A stretch of DNA of 42,542 nt from Victivallales bacterium (GCA_016285345.1 JAEEQN010000027.1:1-42542); one strand, 5' to 3'; counted from the first letter of the stretch, positions 1 to 8,680 are shown. A program made the numbers and translations. The notes: generated from the letters alone by a model not told the origin.

Positions 1-109
1 CATACGACAAAGACCGATGGTCCCGAAAACAAGATATCTTCACGCGCACACCCGCAAGGTACAGTAAATAAAGTTCGTATTTACTGTACCTTGACGTTTT
101 GACCTTGAA
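1..109. repeat. Direct repeat copy 1 (about 109 bp) containing a perfect palindrome
   Basis: The first of two near-identical direct repeats; the other is at 219-326, about 217 bp on. They differ by a handful of substitutions and one indel. Inside is a perfect inverted repeat at 55-93, with arms CAAGGTACAGTAAATA and its complement around the asymmetric 7-base core AAGTTCG. The window starts inside or at the edge of this copy, so its true left limit is unknown. It is not followed by a T-run, so it is not a standard terminator. Confidence 0.9.
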
Positions 110-218
110 TCTGTCAGAGCAGCAGGTTGAGGTCTTGATTCTGATCGTGAAGAGACAATGCCTTGATGCTTTGAACTCGACCATGGAAAAGTCGAGGCGA
201 GCAGCCCAGAAGTGCGTG

Positions 219-326
219 CATACGACAAAGACTGATGGTACCGAAAAAAAGACATCTCACGCGCACACCCTCAAGGTACAGTAAATAAAGTTCGTATTTA
301 CTGTACCTTGACGTTTTGATCTTGAA
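219..326. repeat. Direct repeat copy 2 (about 108 bp) containing the same palindrome
   Basis: Second copy of the repeat at 1-109, in the same orientation. The palindrome at 272-310 has the same 16-base arms and the same AAGTTCG core, with no change, although the flanks have diverged. Conservation of the palindrome over its flanks suggests it is the functional part. The 109 bp between copies (110-218) holds no gene I recognise; a weak TTG-started frame at 99-284 is not convincing. Confidence 0.9.
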
Positions 327-481
327 CTGGATATGGATAAGGATGTCATGGACTCGGGCCGCCGGATTCGTTTCATCGTCCCGGCACGATCATCTCCCCG
401 GTTTAGTCGCTCCGTCCGTCGTCATTCTCAGTCACTGCCCCTCTCGGTGCAAGAAAAGTCTCGTTTTATTTCAAAGAGGAT
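327..481. other. Gene-free stretch between the repeats and the EF-G promoter
   Basis: I see no convincing reading frame, RNA gene or terminator here. It links the repeat pair with the promoter at 482-510. Confidence 0.5.
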
Positions 482-510
482 TTGACAGAACCGGAAATGC
501 GTGCTATTAT
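482..510 (+). promoter_or_regulatory. Strong sigma-70 promoter for the EF-G-like gene
   Basis: TTGACA (482-487), a 17-bp spacer and TATTAT (505-510) make a near-consensus promoter. The predicted leader is about 140 nt long before the ATG at 656. The strength fits a translation factor gene. Confidence 0.8.
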
Positions 511-655
511 TAGAGAACGATAACAAAAAACAGCGGCGTCGGCGCATGCCGGTGCGGGATTCCGTCCTGTGTTTCGCCGGACGGTGTACCGTCTTCCGCC
601 CTGTCGCTGTGCTGGATCGGAACAATTCAAACTCATACAAGGAGCAAACAACCAT

Positions 656-2686
656 ATGAAGATCACCAACCCCACGCAGATCCGCAACTTCGTTGTAGCA
701 GGCCACAACGGCAGCGGCAAGACCACCCTTTGCGACCTGATGCTTTTCAAGGCGGGAGCCGTTGACCGCCTCGGGTCCGTCGACGCGAAGACCAGCGTCT
801 CCGACTTCACTCCCGACGAGCAGGACAAGCGTTCCAGCATCTACGCTTCGTTCATGCACTGCGACTGGAAGGACCACAAGCTCTTCCTGACCGACACTCC
901 CGGCTACGGCGAGTTCGTCGGCGAAGTCATCTCCTCGTTCCGTTCCTGCGGGTTCGCCGTGATCGTCCTCGACGGCGTCGACGGCATCCAGATCGGTTCC
1001 ACCCGCGCCTGGTCGTTCGCCCGCGACTTCCTGCTTCCGCGCATGGTGTTCGTGAACCGCCTCGACCGCGAGCGCGCCAGCTTCGACACCGTCCTCGAGC
1101 ATCTCCAGGAAGCCTACGGCAAGACCGTCTGCGTGCCGATGACTCTCCCCGTCGGCAAGGAAGGCAATTTCTCCAAGGTCATCAGCGTGCTCGACACGCC
1201 CGACAGCGAAATCCCGGCCGACCTGAAGGACGCCGTGGAGGAATACCGCACCCAGCTGAAGGACGCCGCCGCCGAATCCGACGAAGCGCTCATGGAGCGT
1301 TATCTCGAGGGTGAAGAGCTCACCGGCGAAGAGATCGCGAAGGGCCTCCACAAGGCCATCTTCTCCGGCAGCCTCGTCCCCGTGTTCGCCGGTTCCACCG
1401 CGAAGGACATCGGCGTCGCCGAGCTCATGGACGGCATCGTCTCCCTCATGCCGAACCCGCTCGAACGCGTCCGCAAGGCCGAAGACGGCACCGAGATCGT
1501 CCCGTCCGAAGACGGCTCCGCGGCCGCCTACGTCTTCAAGAGCGCCCTCGACCCCTTCATCGGCCAGATGGCGTATCTCCGCGTCCTCACCGGCAAGATC
1601 GGGTGCAACACCGATATGCTGAACCTGAACAAGGGCACCAAGGAACGCGTCGGCCAGCTCGTGCTGCTCCAGGGCAAGACCCAGATCCCGGTCGAAGAAG
1701 TCTGCCCCGGCTGCATCGTCGGCGTCGCCAAGCTCAAAGGCACCACCACCGGCGACACCCTCGGCGCCTCCAAGGACAACCACGCCATGCCGCGCCAGGT
1801 CTATCCGAAGCCCGTCATCTCCTATGCGCTCTACGCCACGAAGAGCGGCGACGAAGACAAGATCATCCAGGGCCTCCAGCGCCTCTCCGAGTGCGACCCG
1901 ACCCTCTACATCGAGCGCAACGACGAGACGCACGAATCCCTGCTGAAGGGCATGGGCGAACAGCACATCAACATCGCCATCAAGAACCTCAAGGCCACCG
2001 CCAAGGTCGACGTCCGTCTCGAGCTCCCGAAGATCGCCTACCGCGAGACCATCCAGGGCCGCGGCGAGGCCGCCTACCGCCACAAAAAGCAGTCCGGCGG
2101 TCACGGCCAGTTCGCCGAAGTGCACCTCCGCATGGAACCCTTCGAGGGCGGCTATGAATTCGTCAACGCCATCGTCGGCGGCGCCATCCCGAAGAACTTC
2201 ATCCCCGCGGTCGAAAAGGGCATCCACGAGGCCATGGAACGCGGCCCGCTCGCAGGCTGCGTGGTCGAAAACATGCGCGTGACCGTGTTCGACGGCAAGT
2301 ACCACGAAGTCGACTCCTCCGAAATGGCGTTCAAGATCGCCACACGCCGCGCCTTCAAGGACGCCATGGCGAAGTCCCGCCCGGCCCTGCTCGAGCCCAT
2401 CATGGACATCAAGGTCATGATCCCCGACGCTTTCACCGGCGACGTCAACGGCGCGCTCAACCACAAGCGCGGCCGCATCCTCGGCATGAGCATGAAGGAC
2501 GGTCTCCAGGTCCTCGAAGCCGAAGTCCCCGAAGCCGAAATCCAGAAGTTCGCCACCGAACTCCGCTCCATGACCCAGGGACAGGGCTCCTACGAAGTCG
2601 ATTTCGCGCGCTACGAGACCGTTCCGCCGAACGTCATGAACGACATCATCAGCAAGTTCCACGACGATTCCGACGAGGACGAATAA
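656..2686 (+). CDS. Elongation factor G-like translational GTPase (EF-G2 type)
   Basis: A 676-residue paralogue of EF-G, a cytoplasmic ribosome-associated GTPase. The P-loop GHNGSGKT lies near residue 17, then G3 as DTPGYGEF and G4 as NRLD, followed by the EF-G domain II, IV and V regions (for example AYRHKKQSGGHGQF in domain IV). Canonical EF-G has DTPGH and NKxD; here the GTPase-associated His is Tyr and the G4 Lys is Arg. The Tyr is usual in the EF-G-like (PRK12740-type) group, so this is probably not the main FusA. The ATG at 656 was chosen over an upstream in-frame start because AAGGAG (639-644) precedes it and the P-loop then sits at the normal distance. It has its own promoter and a strong terminator, so it is monocistronic. 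Exact role (back-translocation, recycling or stress) is not known from sequence. Confidence 0.93.
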   Translation: MKITNPTQIRNFVVAGHNGSGKTTLCDLMLFKAGAVDRLGSVDAKTSVSDFTPDEQDKRSSIYASFMHCDWKDHKLFLTDTPGYGEFVGEVISSFRSCGFAVIVLDGVDGIQIGSTRAWSFARDFLLPRMVFVNRLDRERASFDTVLEHLQEAYGKTVCVPMTLPVGKEGNFSKVISVLDTPDSEIPADLKDAVEEYRTQLKDAAAESDEALMERYLEGEELTGEEIAKGLHKAIFSGSLVPVFAGSTAKDIGVAELMDGIVSLMPNPLERVRKAEDGTEIVPSEDGSAAAYVFKSALDPFIGQMAYLRVLTGKIGCNTDMLNLNKGTKERVGQLVLLQGKTQIPVEEVCPGCIVGVAKLKGTTTGDTLGASKDNHAMPRQVYPKPVISYALYATKSGDEDKIIQGLQRLSECDPTLYIERNDETHESLLKGMGEQHINIAIKNLKATAKVDVRLELPKIAYRETIQGRGEAAYRHKKQSGGHGQFAEVHLRMEPFEGGYEFVNAIVGGAIPKNFIPAVEKGIHEAMERGPLAGCVVENMRVTVFDGKYHEVDSSEMAFKIATRRAFKDAMAKSRPALLEPIMDIKVMIPDAFTGDVNGALNHKRGRILGMSMKDGLQVLEAEVPEAEIQKFATELRSMTQGQGSYEVDFARYETVPPNVMNDIISKFHDDSDEDE

Positions 2687-2716
2687 TCCGTTTTCGGTCA
2701 GTTCGAATGAACTTCA

Positions 2717-2750
2717 GCGCGTCCGGGGTTTCCGCCCCGGGCGCGTTTTT
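2717..2750 (+). terminator. Rho-independent terminator after the EF-G-like gene
   Basis: A GC-rich stem (GCGCGTCCGGGG pairing with CCCCGGGCGCG, one G-T pair) with a TTTCCG loop is followed by TTTTT. It separates the EF-G-like gene from the GH95 promoter. Confidence 0.85.
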
Positions 2751-2793
2751 CGTTTGGCGCAACGTTAATATCCTGATAAAGTTCTGCCGTCTC

Positions 2794-2822
2794 TTGACTT
2801 TTCCTTGCACGGGTGGTATATT
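2794..2822 (+). promoter_or_regulatory. Sigma-70 promoter for the GH95 gene
   Basis: TTGACT (2794-2799), 17-bp spacer, TATATT (2817-2822). It lies just upstream of the AAGGA ribosome site (2854-2858) of the GH95 gene. Confidence 0.7.
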
Positions 2823-2867
2823 CTACTGGAAATGAGATATCCACCCGCCGAAAAAGGATCCCGGACC

Positions 2868-5285
2868 ATGAAAAAGACACTGCTCGCCGCGCTCGCTTTC
2901 CTCGTCGCTTCTTCCGCCTCGTTTGCAGCCGATCTCCTGCTCCGGCAGGACGCCCCCGCGAAGGACTGGGAATCGCAGTATTTCCCCATCGGGAACGGCT
3001 CGCTCGGGGCGATGCTCAACGGCGGCATTGTAGAAGATGAACTCCAGCTCAATCTGGATTCGCTGTGGAGCGGGAGCCCGTACTCCACCGAAAAGCTGAA
3101 GGACAACCCCGACGCGAACTACGCGGAAATGGGCAGCTATCTGCCGCTCGGCACGCTGAAGGTGAAGTTCGACGGCATCAGGGAATCCGAGGTGAAGAAC
3201 TACAGCCGTGCCCTCAATATCTCCGACGCCGTCCACACGGTCGAATTCGAGATCGACGGCAAGAAACAGACCCGCGAGGCGTTCGCCAGCGCCATATCCA
3301 GATCCAACGTGCTCGTCTACCATGTCTCCTCCGAAACGCCTGTCTCCGGCCGCGTGGAGTACCGCGACGCCCGCGAGGGGATCACCGTCATCGAAGGCTA
3401 CAGGGAACGTTTCGGCTTGCTGGTCCCGAACACGAACAGGATTGATCCGATTCCTTCCACCCGCACGACGAAATATTCTGCGGACGGGTTCTCCTTCTCC
3501 GGGGTCATCCCCGAAAAGTTCAAGGAGCCGAACGTGCCGGACCGTTATCTTGACTATCAGTTCGAAATAGAAAACATCCGTGATATGCGGATGTTTGCGC
3601 TTAACGGCCGCAAGTGTCTGAGATACGAGGTCCGGGCGAGGGTCGTCGCGGACGGCTGGCTCCGCACGGCGGAGGACGGCGTGGAGTTCAGGGACTGCCG
3701 CGAGATCACAGTCCTGTTTGCCGCGGAGTCCGACTACAATCCGAAGCTGGCGGAGTTCACACGCGAAGAAAAAATCGCGAAGCTCGCGCTGCCGGAAAAA
3801 CGCATCGCCGACGCCATAAAACTCGGTTATACCAAGCTCAAAAACAGCAGCAGCGTCTGGTTCAGTTCGCGCATTAACAACGTGCAGCTCGACCTTGGCG
3901 GCGATCCGGAGCTGGAGAAGCTCACACTCGCCGAACGCGTGAAACGCTGCCGCGAGGGGAAATCCGACCCCGGCCTGGTCGCGCTGATGTTCCAGTACGG
4001 CCGCTACCTGCTGCTCTCGTCCAGCCAACCCGGATCGCTCCCGGCCAATTTGCAGGGCATCTGGAACAACAGCAACACGCCCGCCTGGCACAGCGACTAC
4101 CACACGAACATCAACCTCCAGATGAACTACTGGGGCGCGGAGCCCGCCGGGCTCGCCGAATGCCACGAACCGCTGTTCGACTTCATGCTGGCGGCAATGC
4201 AGATCGCAGCGAAAGACACCGAGACCGTCCTGGGCGAGGACAGCGGATTCACGTTCCGCACCAGCATGAACAGCTACGGCGCGGGCGGCTGGCGCTGGAA
4301 CTGGCCGAGCGCGGCGTGGATCGCCCAGCATTTCTACCGGCACTTGCAGTACGAGTACGGTACGGACGGGAGGTTCCTGGAACAGAAGGCATGGCCGTTC
4401 TATCAGGGGGTCGCGAAATTCTGGTTCAAGCGCCTGAAGAAGCGCGCCGACGGCACGTACGTCGTCCCGCAGGGCTGGTCGCCCGAACACGGCCCGACCG
4501 AGGACGGCGTGACGCACGACCAGCAGATCGTGGCGGAGTTCTTCGACCAGTACCTGGACATCGCCCGCTGGCTTGAGATCGACAACGACGACACGAAAAA
4601 GGCGGCGGAAATCCGCGCGCATCTGCTCGGAAACAAGATCGGGTCCTGGGGGCAGCTTCAGGAATGGGAGACTGACCGCGACAGGAAGGGCGACGACCAC
4701 CGCCACACCTCGCACCTCTTCGCCGTCTACCCCGGCAGCTCCATCGACGCCGTGAAGACGCCCGAGCTCTTCCAAGCGGCACGCGTGGCGCTTGAAGGGC
4801 GCGCGCTCACCGGAGACGCCCGGCGGTCGTGGACGTGGCCCTGGCGCGCGGCGTTGTGGGCACGGCTCGGCGACGGCGGAAAAGCCACCGAGATGGTCAA
4901 CAGCCTGCTGCGCTACAACACCCTCGAAAACCTCTTCACCACGCATCCGCCGTTCCAGATCGACGGCAACCTCGGGATCGTCGGCGCAATCTGCGAAATG
5001 CTCGTGCAGAACGATTCCGGCGGCGTCTTCGTGCTCCCGGTCGAACTCCCGGACTGGCCCGACGGCTCGTTCAAAGGGCTTCGCATTCACGGCGGACAAC
5101 GGGTCTCGGCGGAGTGGAAAAACGGACGCCCCGTCCGCATTGAAATCTATGCCTGGAATTGGCCCGAAGATGGGCTGAAGCTCCGCACGCGGACGCCGAT
5201 GGTGTGGAACGGCAAGGTCGGCACATCGTTCACGATCCCGCAGAATGAACAGCACGAAGTCGTCCTGACCGCGCCGGAACAGTAA
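2868..5285 (+). CDS. Secreted glycoside hydrolase family 95 (alpha-L-fucosidase type)
   Basis: An 805-residue exported enzyme. A signal peptide MKKTLLAALAFLVASSASFA is followed by a GH95 beta-sandwich and an (alpha/alpha)6 barrel. Family motifs are HTNINLQMNYW (Asn414, Asn416), WSPEHG (Glu540), HRHTSHLF and FQIDGNLG (Asp699). By motif alignment these match the catalytic Asn421/Asn423, Glu566 and Asp766 of Bifidobacterium AfcA. GH95 enzymes are inverting, usually alpha-1,2-L-fucosidases acting on mucin or milk glycans; some act on alpha-L-galactose, so the substrate is inferred. The start at 2868 has AAGGA nine bases upstream and gives a clean signal peptide; the longer frame does not. Length is normal. 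An M20 peptidase follows 51 bp downstream and may share its transcript. Confidence 0.93.
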   Translation: MKKTLLAALAFLVASSASFAADLLLRQDAPAKDWESQYFPIGNGSLGAMLNGGIVEDELQLNLDSLWSGSPYSTEKLKDNPDANYAEMGSYLPLGTLKVKFDGIRESEVKNYSRALNISDAVHTVEFEIDGKKQTREAFASAISRSNVLVYHVSSETPVSGRVEYRDAREGITVIEGYRERFGLLVPNTNRIDPIPSTRTTKYSADGFSFSGVIPEKFKEPNVPDRYLDYQFEIENIRDMRMFALNGRKCLRYEVRARVVADGWLRTAEDGVEFRDCREITVLFAAESDYNPKLAEFTREEKIAKLALPEKRIADAIKLGYTKLKNSSSVWFSSRINNVQLDLGGDPELEKLTLAERVKRCREGKSDPGLVALMFQYGRYLLLSSSQPGSLPANLQGIWNNSNTPAWHSDYHTNINLQMNYWGAEPAGLAECHEPLFDFMLAAMQIAAKDTETVLGEDSGFTFRTSMNSYGAGGWRWNWPSAAWIAQHFYRHLQYEYGTDGRFLEQKAWPFYQGVAKFWFKRLKKRADGTYVVPQGWSPEHGPTEDGVTHDQQIVAEFFDQYLDIARWLEIDNDDTKKAAEIRAHLLGNKIGSWGQLQEWETDRDRKGDDHRHTSHLFAVYPGSSIDAVKTPELFQAARVALEGRALTGDARRSWTWPWRAALWARLGDGGKATEMVNSLLRYNTLENLFTTHPPFQIDGNLGIVGAICEMLVQNDSGGVFVLPVELPDWPDGSFKGLRIHGGQRVSAEWKNGRPVRIEIYAWNWPEDGLKLRTRTPMVWNGKVGTSFTIPQNEQHEVVLTAPEQ

Positions 5286-5336
5286 CAAACCACAAACCTT
5301 ATCACTTTTGAACTTAAAATCGGAGTTTATCATCTC

Positions 5337-6407
5337 ATGAACGATACGATCGCACTGCTCGAACAACTCATCCGCACCCGCCCCGTCACGACCGACCCGG
5401 AACGCGTCAACGCCGCGACCGCGATCATGCACGATTACCTCGAAACGCGCGGCGTCTTCTGTCGTGTCGAGGAGTTCGAGGGACGGCAGATCCTGTACGC
5501 GTCGAACCGCGAATCCGGCACGCCGGAGATCATCCTGAACTCGCATCTGGACGTGGTGCCGGCCTCGGAAGAACAGTTCGAGCCGGTGATCCGCGACGGA
5601 AAGTTGTACGGGCGCGGCGCCTGCGACTGCCTCGGCAACGCGGTCTGCCTGACGGAAATCCTGCTGAAGGCAAACGTTCACGTCGCGGCGGTCTTCTCCG
5701 CCGACGAGGAGACCGGCGGCACGACCACGAAGCACATGGTCGACCTCGGCTACACCGCGAAACACGCCGTCCTGATCCTGGACTCCGGCGACGATCCGAC
5801 CATCATCTACGAGCAGAAGGGCATCCTGATCGTTCACCTGACCGCGAAGGGGCGCGACGGGCACGCCGCGTATCCGTGGAAATGCGAAGACCCGATCGAC
5901 AAGCTCATGGCGGGGTACGCGAAGTTCCGCGCGAAATGGGAGAATCCGACCTCGGAAAACGACTGGCGGAACAGCATGGCCGCGTGCATGATGTCCGCCG
6001 GGACCGCGCCGAACCAGATCCCCGGCGAGGCGACCATGACCATCAATTTCCGGCTCGTCGACGAGGCGTCACGCGACGTGATCCTGCGCGACCTGAAGGA
6101 AACGACCGGATGCGAGGTCACGCTCGGCGAGGACATCCCGCCCGTGTCGTTCGACAAGGACCATCCGGTGTTCCTCCTGCTCCAGCGCGTGCTCTCCGAC
6201 GAGGTCAAAGGCGGACAGGAGATCCCGCTGGCGCGCATCTGCGGCGCGACCGATTCGCGTCACTGGCGCAAGCTCGGAGTCCCTGTCCCCGTGCTCGGCG
6301 TGACTGGCGCGAACGAGCATTCCGCGGGCGAATACGTGGAACTGGATTCCATCGGGCGCTACGCGGACGGCATCGTGAAGTTCGCGGAAGCCGTCGCAAA
6401 GAAGTAA
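5337..6407 (+). CDS. M20-family zinc metallopeptidase/deacylase (ArgE/DapE/CPG2 type)
   Basis: A 356-residue cytoplasmic hydrolase with no signal peptide. M20 metal ligands are in place: HLDVVP near residue 69, GRGACDCLGN (bridging Asp near 99), DEETGG (general base and ligand Glu), LDSGD, and a C-terminal NEHSAGE supplying the last His. A dimerisation domain sits between roughly residues 170 and 280. Members remove N-acyl groups or hydrolyse dipeptides; the substrate cannot be read from sequence. CGGAG (5321-5325) is the likely ribosome site. It follows the GH95 gene without a visible terminator, so co-transcription is likely, though a metabolic link is unproven. Confidence 0.88.
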   Translation: MNDTIALLEQLIRTRPVTTDPERVNAATAIMHDYLETRGVFCRVEEFEGRQILYASNRESGTPEIILNSHLDVVPASEEQFEPVIRDGKLYGRGACDCLGNAVCLTEILLKANVHVAAVFSADEETGGTTTKHMVDLGYTAKHAVLILDSGDDPTIIYEQKGILIVHLTAKGRDGHAAYPWKCEDPIDKLMAGYAKFRAKWENPTSENDWRNSMAACMMSAGTAPNQIPGEATMTINFRLVDEASRDVILRDLKETTGCEVTLGEDIPPVSFDKDHPVFLLLQRVLSDEVKGGQEIPLARICGATDSRHWRKLGVPVPVLGVTGANEHSAGEYVELDSIGRYADGIVKFAEAVAKK

Positions 6408-6436
6408 ATCCGCCTCACGGAACAAAGGCAAAAGAA

Positions 6437-6476
6437 CGGGCACGTCCCTGAAACCGGAGGCGCGCCCGATGTTTTT
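6437..6476. terminator. Probable terminator between the M20 gene and convergent tyrA
   Basis: CGGGC (6437-6441) pairs with GCCCG (6464-6468), extended by four more pairs past a mismatch, followed by TTTTT on the plus strand. Confidence 0.5.
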
Positions 6477-6493
6477 GAGCTGAAGAAAACGGC

Positions 6494-7396
6494 TTATTTG
6501 TTCCGCATGTGCTTCACGAGCCAGGCGTCGCGGAGCTCCTTCCCGCGGGCGAATTCGCGCTGGAAGGCGTCGTAGTCGCCGGACGCGATCTCGCCGCGCA
6601 GGACGTCGAGCTTCTTCTGGAAGTTGTCGAGCGCGGTCAGGATGGCGGGGGTGTTGAACTCGATGATCTCGCGCCACATGACGGGATTGCTGGACGCGAT
6701 GCGGCTGGTGTCGCGGAAACCGCCCGCGCAGCCGGCGTCGCGGAGCATCTTTTCGCGCGGGTCCTCGCTGCCGAGGATGGTGAGCGCGAGCGCGGACGCC
6801 ACGATGTGCTGGACGTGGCTGGTGTGCGCCACGAGGTCGTCGTGCTCTTTCGGGTCGATGCGGATCACGTTCGTCTTCACCGCGCGCCAGAACCCGGCGA
6901 CGGTCTCGACGTCCGCATCCGAAGCGTTCGAGGCGGGACAAAGGAAGACGTCCGCGCCGCGGAACATCGTGGGGAACGCGTGGACGTGCCCGGAATATTC
7001 GGTACCGGCCATCGGGTGTCCGCCGACGAACACGACGCCGTGCGGCACCACGGTGCGCTCGGCCACGTTCAGGATCGCGCCCTTCACGCTGCCCATGTCC
7101 GTCACGACGGAGCCCGGCCGCCAGAGATGCGCGTAATCCGTGAGGTAGCGGACGATGACGGGGAGCGGGAGCGACAGGAACGTGACGTCGGCCCGCGGGA
7201 TGACTTCGGCGGGATCGGCCGAGGCGAAATCCGCCGCGTGCGATTCAAGCGCCCATTCGCGGGCGGCGGCGTTGCGCGTGCAGCAGAGACGCCGGATGCC
7301 GGGCACGCCGTCGAGCGCCAGCCCGAAGGAAGCGCCGAGCAGGCCGAAGCCGATGATCGCGACGTTCGTCACGCCGGAAGAATTACTCGTTGACAT
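6494..7396 (-). CDS. tyrA: Prephenate dehydrogenase (TyrA family)
   Basis: A 300-residue NAD(P)-dependent enzyme that oxidatively decarboxylates prephenate (or dehydrogenates arogenate) for tyrosine synthesis. The Rossmann motif GFGLLGAS is near residue 17. TyrA signatures follow: DMGSVK, GGHPMAGTEYSG with the catalytic His, HTSHVQH and GGFRDTSRIA. There is no chorismate mutase or ACT domain, so this is the monofunctional form. Its start overlaps the end of the cupin gene by 14 bases, indicating a coupled operon. It could instead prefer arogenate; the two cannot be told apart here. Confidence 0.93.
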   Translation of the reverse strand: MSTSNSSGVTNVAIIGFGLLGASFGLALDGVPGIRRLCCTRNAAAREWALESHAADFASADPAEVIPRADVTFLSLPLPVIVRYLTDYAHLWRPGSVVTDMGSVKGAILNVAERTVVPHGVVFVGGHPMAGTEYSGHVHAFPTMFRGADVFLCPASNASDADVETVAGFWRAVKTNVIRIDPKEHDDLVAHTSHVQHIVASALALTILGSEDPREKMLRDAGCAGGFRDTSRIASSNPVMWREIIEFNTPAILTALDNFQKKLDVLRGEIASGDYDAFQREFARGKELRDAWLVKHMRNK

Positions 7397-7742
7397 AGCG
7401 GATGATGCACGCCAGGATTTCGAGCGTGTCTGTGCCTTCGCAGGCCACGGAGTGCCCCTCGCCGGACCGCGTAATGACGGAGTCGCCGACGGACGCGATC
7501 ACCTCGTTGCCGTTGTCGTCGATGCGCGCCTGCCCCGCGAGGATGTAGAATATCTCTTCCTCGTTTTCGTGGATGTGCCACCCGATGGAGCATCCGGGCT
7601 GAAGGACCAGACGGGAGTACATGCGGGCGGGGGAGCCCATTTCGACGCCGGGCTTCCAGACGTGTTCGATGGTGACGGAGCCGTCGCCGCCGCGCATAGC
7701 GGTGCGGACTTCGGACGAGAAAGCGGCATGCTGTTTGAACAT
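7383..7742 (-). CDS. Single-domain cupin protein
   Basis: A 119-residue conserved-barrel protein. Cupin motif 1 is GWHIHENEEEIFYILAG, with the two His and Glu that usually hold a metal; motif 2 follows near GEGHSVACEGTD. The function of such short cupins is not predictable. The ATG at 7742 was chosen because AAGGA lies just upstream; a longer in-frame extension is low-complexity and hydrophobic and crosses the promoter. The gene is first in a two-gene operon with tyrA, overlapping it by 14 bases. Confidence 0.85.
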   Translation of the reverse strand: MFKQHAAFSSEVRTAMRGGDGSVTIEHVWKPGVEMGSPARMYSRLVLQPGCSIGWHIHENEEEIFYILAGQARIDDNGNEVIASVGDSVITRSGEGHSVACEGTDTLEILACIIRYVNE

Positions 7743-7791
7743 GGGAGAATCCTTGGAGGGTTGTACGTTTTCGATGCAGATCAGTCCTAAA

Positions 7792-7820
7792 ACTATAGCA
7801 CAAAAAGAAAAGGATTCCAA
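7792..7820 (-). promoter_or_regulatory. Promoter for the cupin-tyrA operon
   Basis: On the minus strand TTGGAA (7815-7820), 17-bp spacer, TATAGT (7792-7797). Leader is about 45 nt. Confidence 0.6.
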
Positions 7821-7882
7821 ACGGAAAACGGAAAAAAACACGCGAAAGGACGAAAAAACAGCGGAAAAAAACGCGGAACGGC

Positions 7883-7911
7883 TTGAAAGTTGTGTTTTTG
7901 CGTGGTAGATT
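7883..7911 (+). promoter_or_regulatory. Promoter for the secreted unknown protein and folB
   Basis: TTGAAA (7883-7888), 17-bp spacer, TAGATT (7906-7911). It is divergent from the cupin promoter; the DNA between them is an almost pure purine tract. Confidence 0.6.
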
Positions 7912-7981
7912 ATTATGATTACGGCATCCAAACTGTCTGTTTCCGGCAGACGCAAATCATCCGGACTGAAAGGAATCCAGC

Positions 7982-8665
7982 ATGTTCAAGCATATCGCAG
8001 TCATCGCCGCCGCCATGCTCGTCTCCCTCACGGCATTCGCGGGCAAACCCTATTCCGTGCTCGTTTTCGACGACCTCTCCCGTCCCGTGTCCTCCGACCA
8101 GCAGGACAACCGCACGACGTCGCTCCTGATCGAATACCTGAAATCCGAGCTCGTCACGCACTCCCAGATCGCGTTGTGCAACGCGGACACCGTGGAAAAG
8201 ACAATGAAGGAGTTCCGCCTCAAGCACAAACTCGGCACCACTCTCACGGAAAACGAGATCAAGGAAATCCTCGCCAGCGCCAAGGGCGACTTCCTGGTGT
8301 TCCTCTCCATCAATCCCGGAAAGGATAAAAACAAGGAAGAGAAGGACGTCACCGTGAACGTGTACGACAAGACCGGCAAGAAATACGATCCGCTGGCCGT
8401 GCCCATCACCTCCATCCGCGAAAGCGAGCTGCCTGCGGTCATCCTCGCCACCGGCATCGCCCGGCTTATCCGCGGCGAAAGCCCCGTGGACCGCCTCTCC
8501 TTCGAGCGCGAGAAACAGATCCTCTCCGAGACCGCCGAGGACCGCGCCCGCGAAATCGCCGAAAACAAGGAAAAAGCCGCGGCGCGCACCCGCGAAATCC
8601 AGCTCCGCGAAGAAGCCGCGAAGCAGCAGTACGAGGACATCACGAAGAAAGACGAGCCGAAATAA
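7982..8665 (+). CDS. Exported protein of unknown function with C-terminal coiled coil
   Basis: 227 residues. A signal peptide (about residues 1-20, ending TAFAG) is followed by a compact alpha/beta region (about 23-150) that starts YSVLVFDDLSRP. The C-terminal third (about 165-225) is a charged, Arg/Glu/Lys-rich helix likely to form a coiled coil. The pattern of an exported domain testing small beta strands and a two-helix core recalls CsgG/LpoB-like or FlgT-like periplasmic proteins, but I see no diagnostic motif and assign no function. No Cys follows the signal, so it is not a lipoprotein. AAAGGA precedes the ATG. folB begins 15 bases downstream. Confidence 0.75.
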   Translation: MFKHIAVIAAAMLVSLTAFAGKPYSVLVFDDLSRPVSSDQQDNRTTSLLIEYLKSELVTHSQIALCNADTVEKTMKEFRLKHKLGTTLTENEIKEILASAKGDFLVFLSINPGKDKNKEEKDVTVNVYDKTGKKYDPLAVPITSIRESELPAVILATGIARLIRGESPVDRLSFEREKQILSETAEDRAREIAENKEKAAARTREIQLREEAAKQQYEDITKKDEPK

Positions 8666-8680
8666 CCGTCTTTCCTCCGA

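Noticed and set aside
55-310. Integron attC sites or intrinsic terminators
   Set aside because: The palindromes lack the bulged attC layout with GTTRRRY ends, and no T-run follows them.
428-2662. A 744-codon open frame antisense to the EF-G-like gene
   Set aside because: GC-rich shadow of a clear EF-G gene; His/Asp/Gly-rich composition and no motif.
2823-5864. A 1013-codon open frame antisense to GH95 and the M20 gene
   Set aside because: Spans two real genes; composition and absence of domains show it is a shadow.
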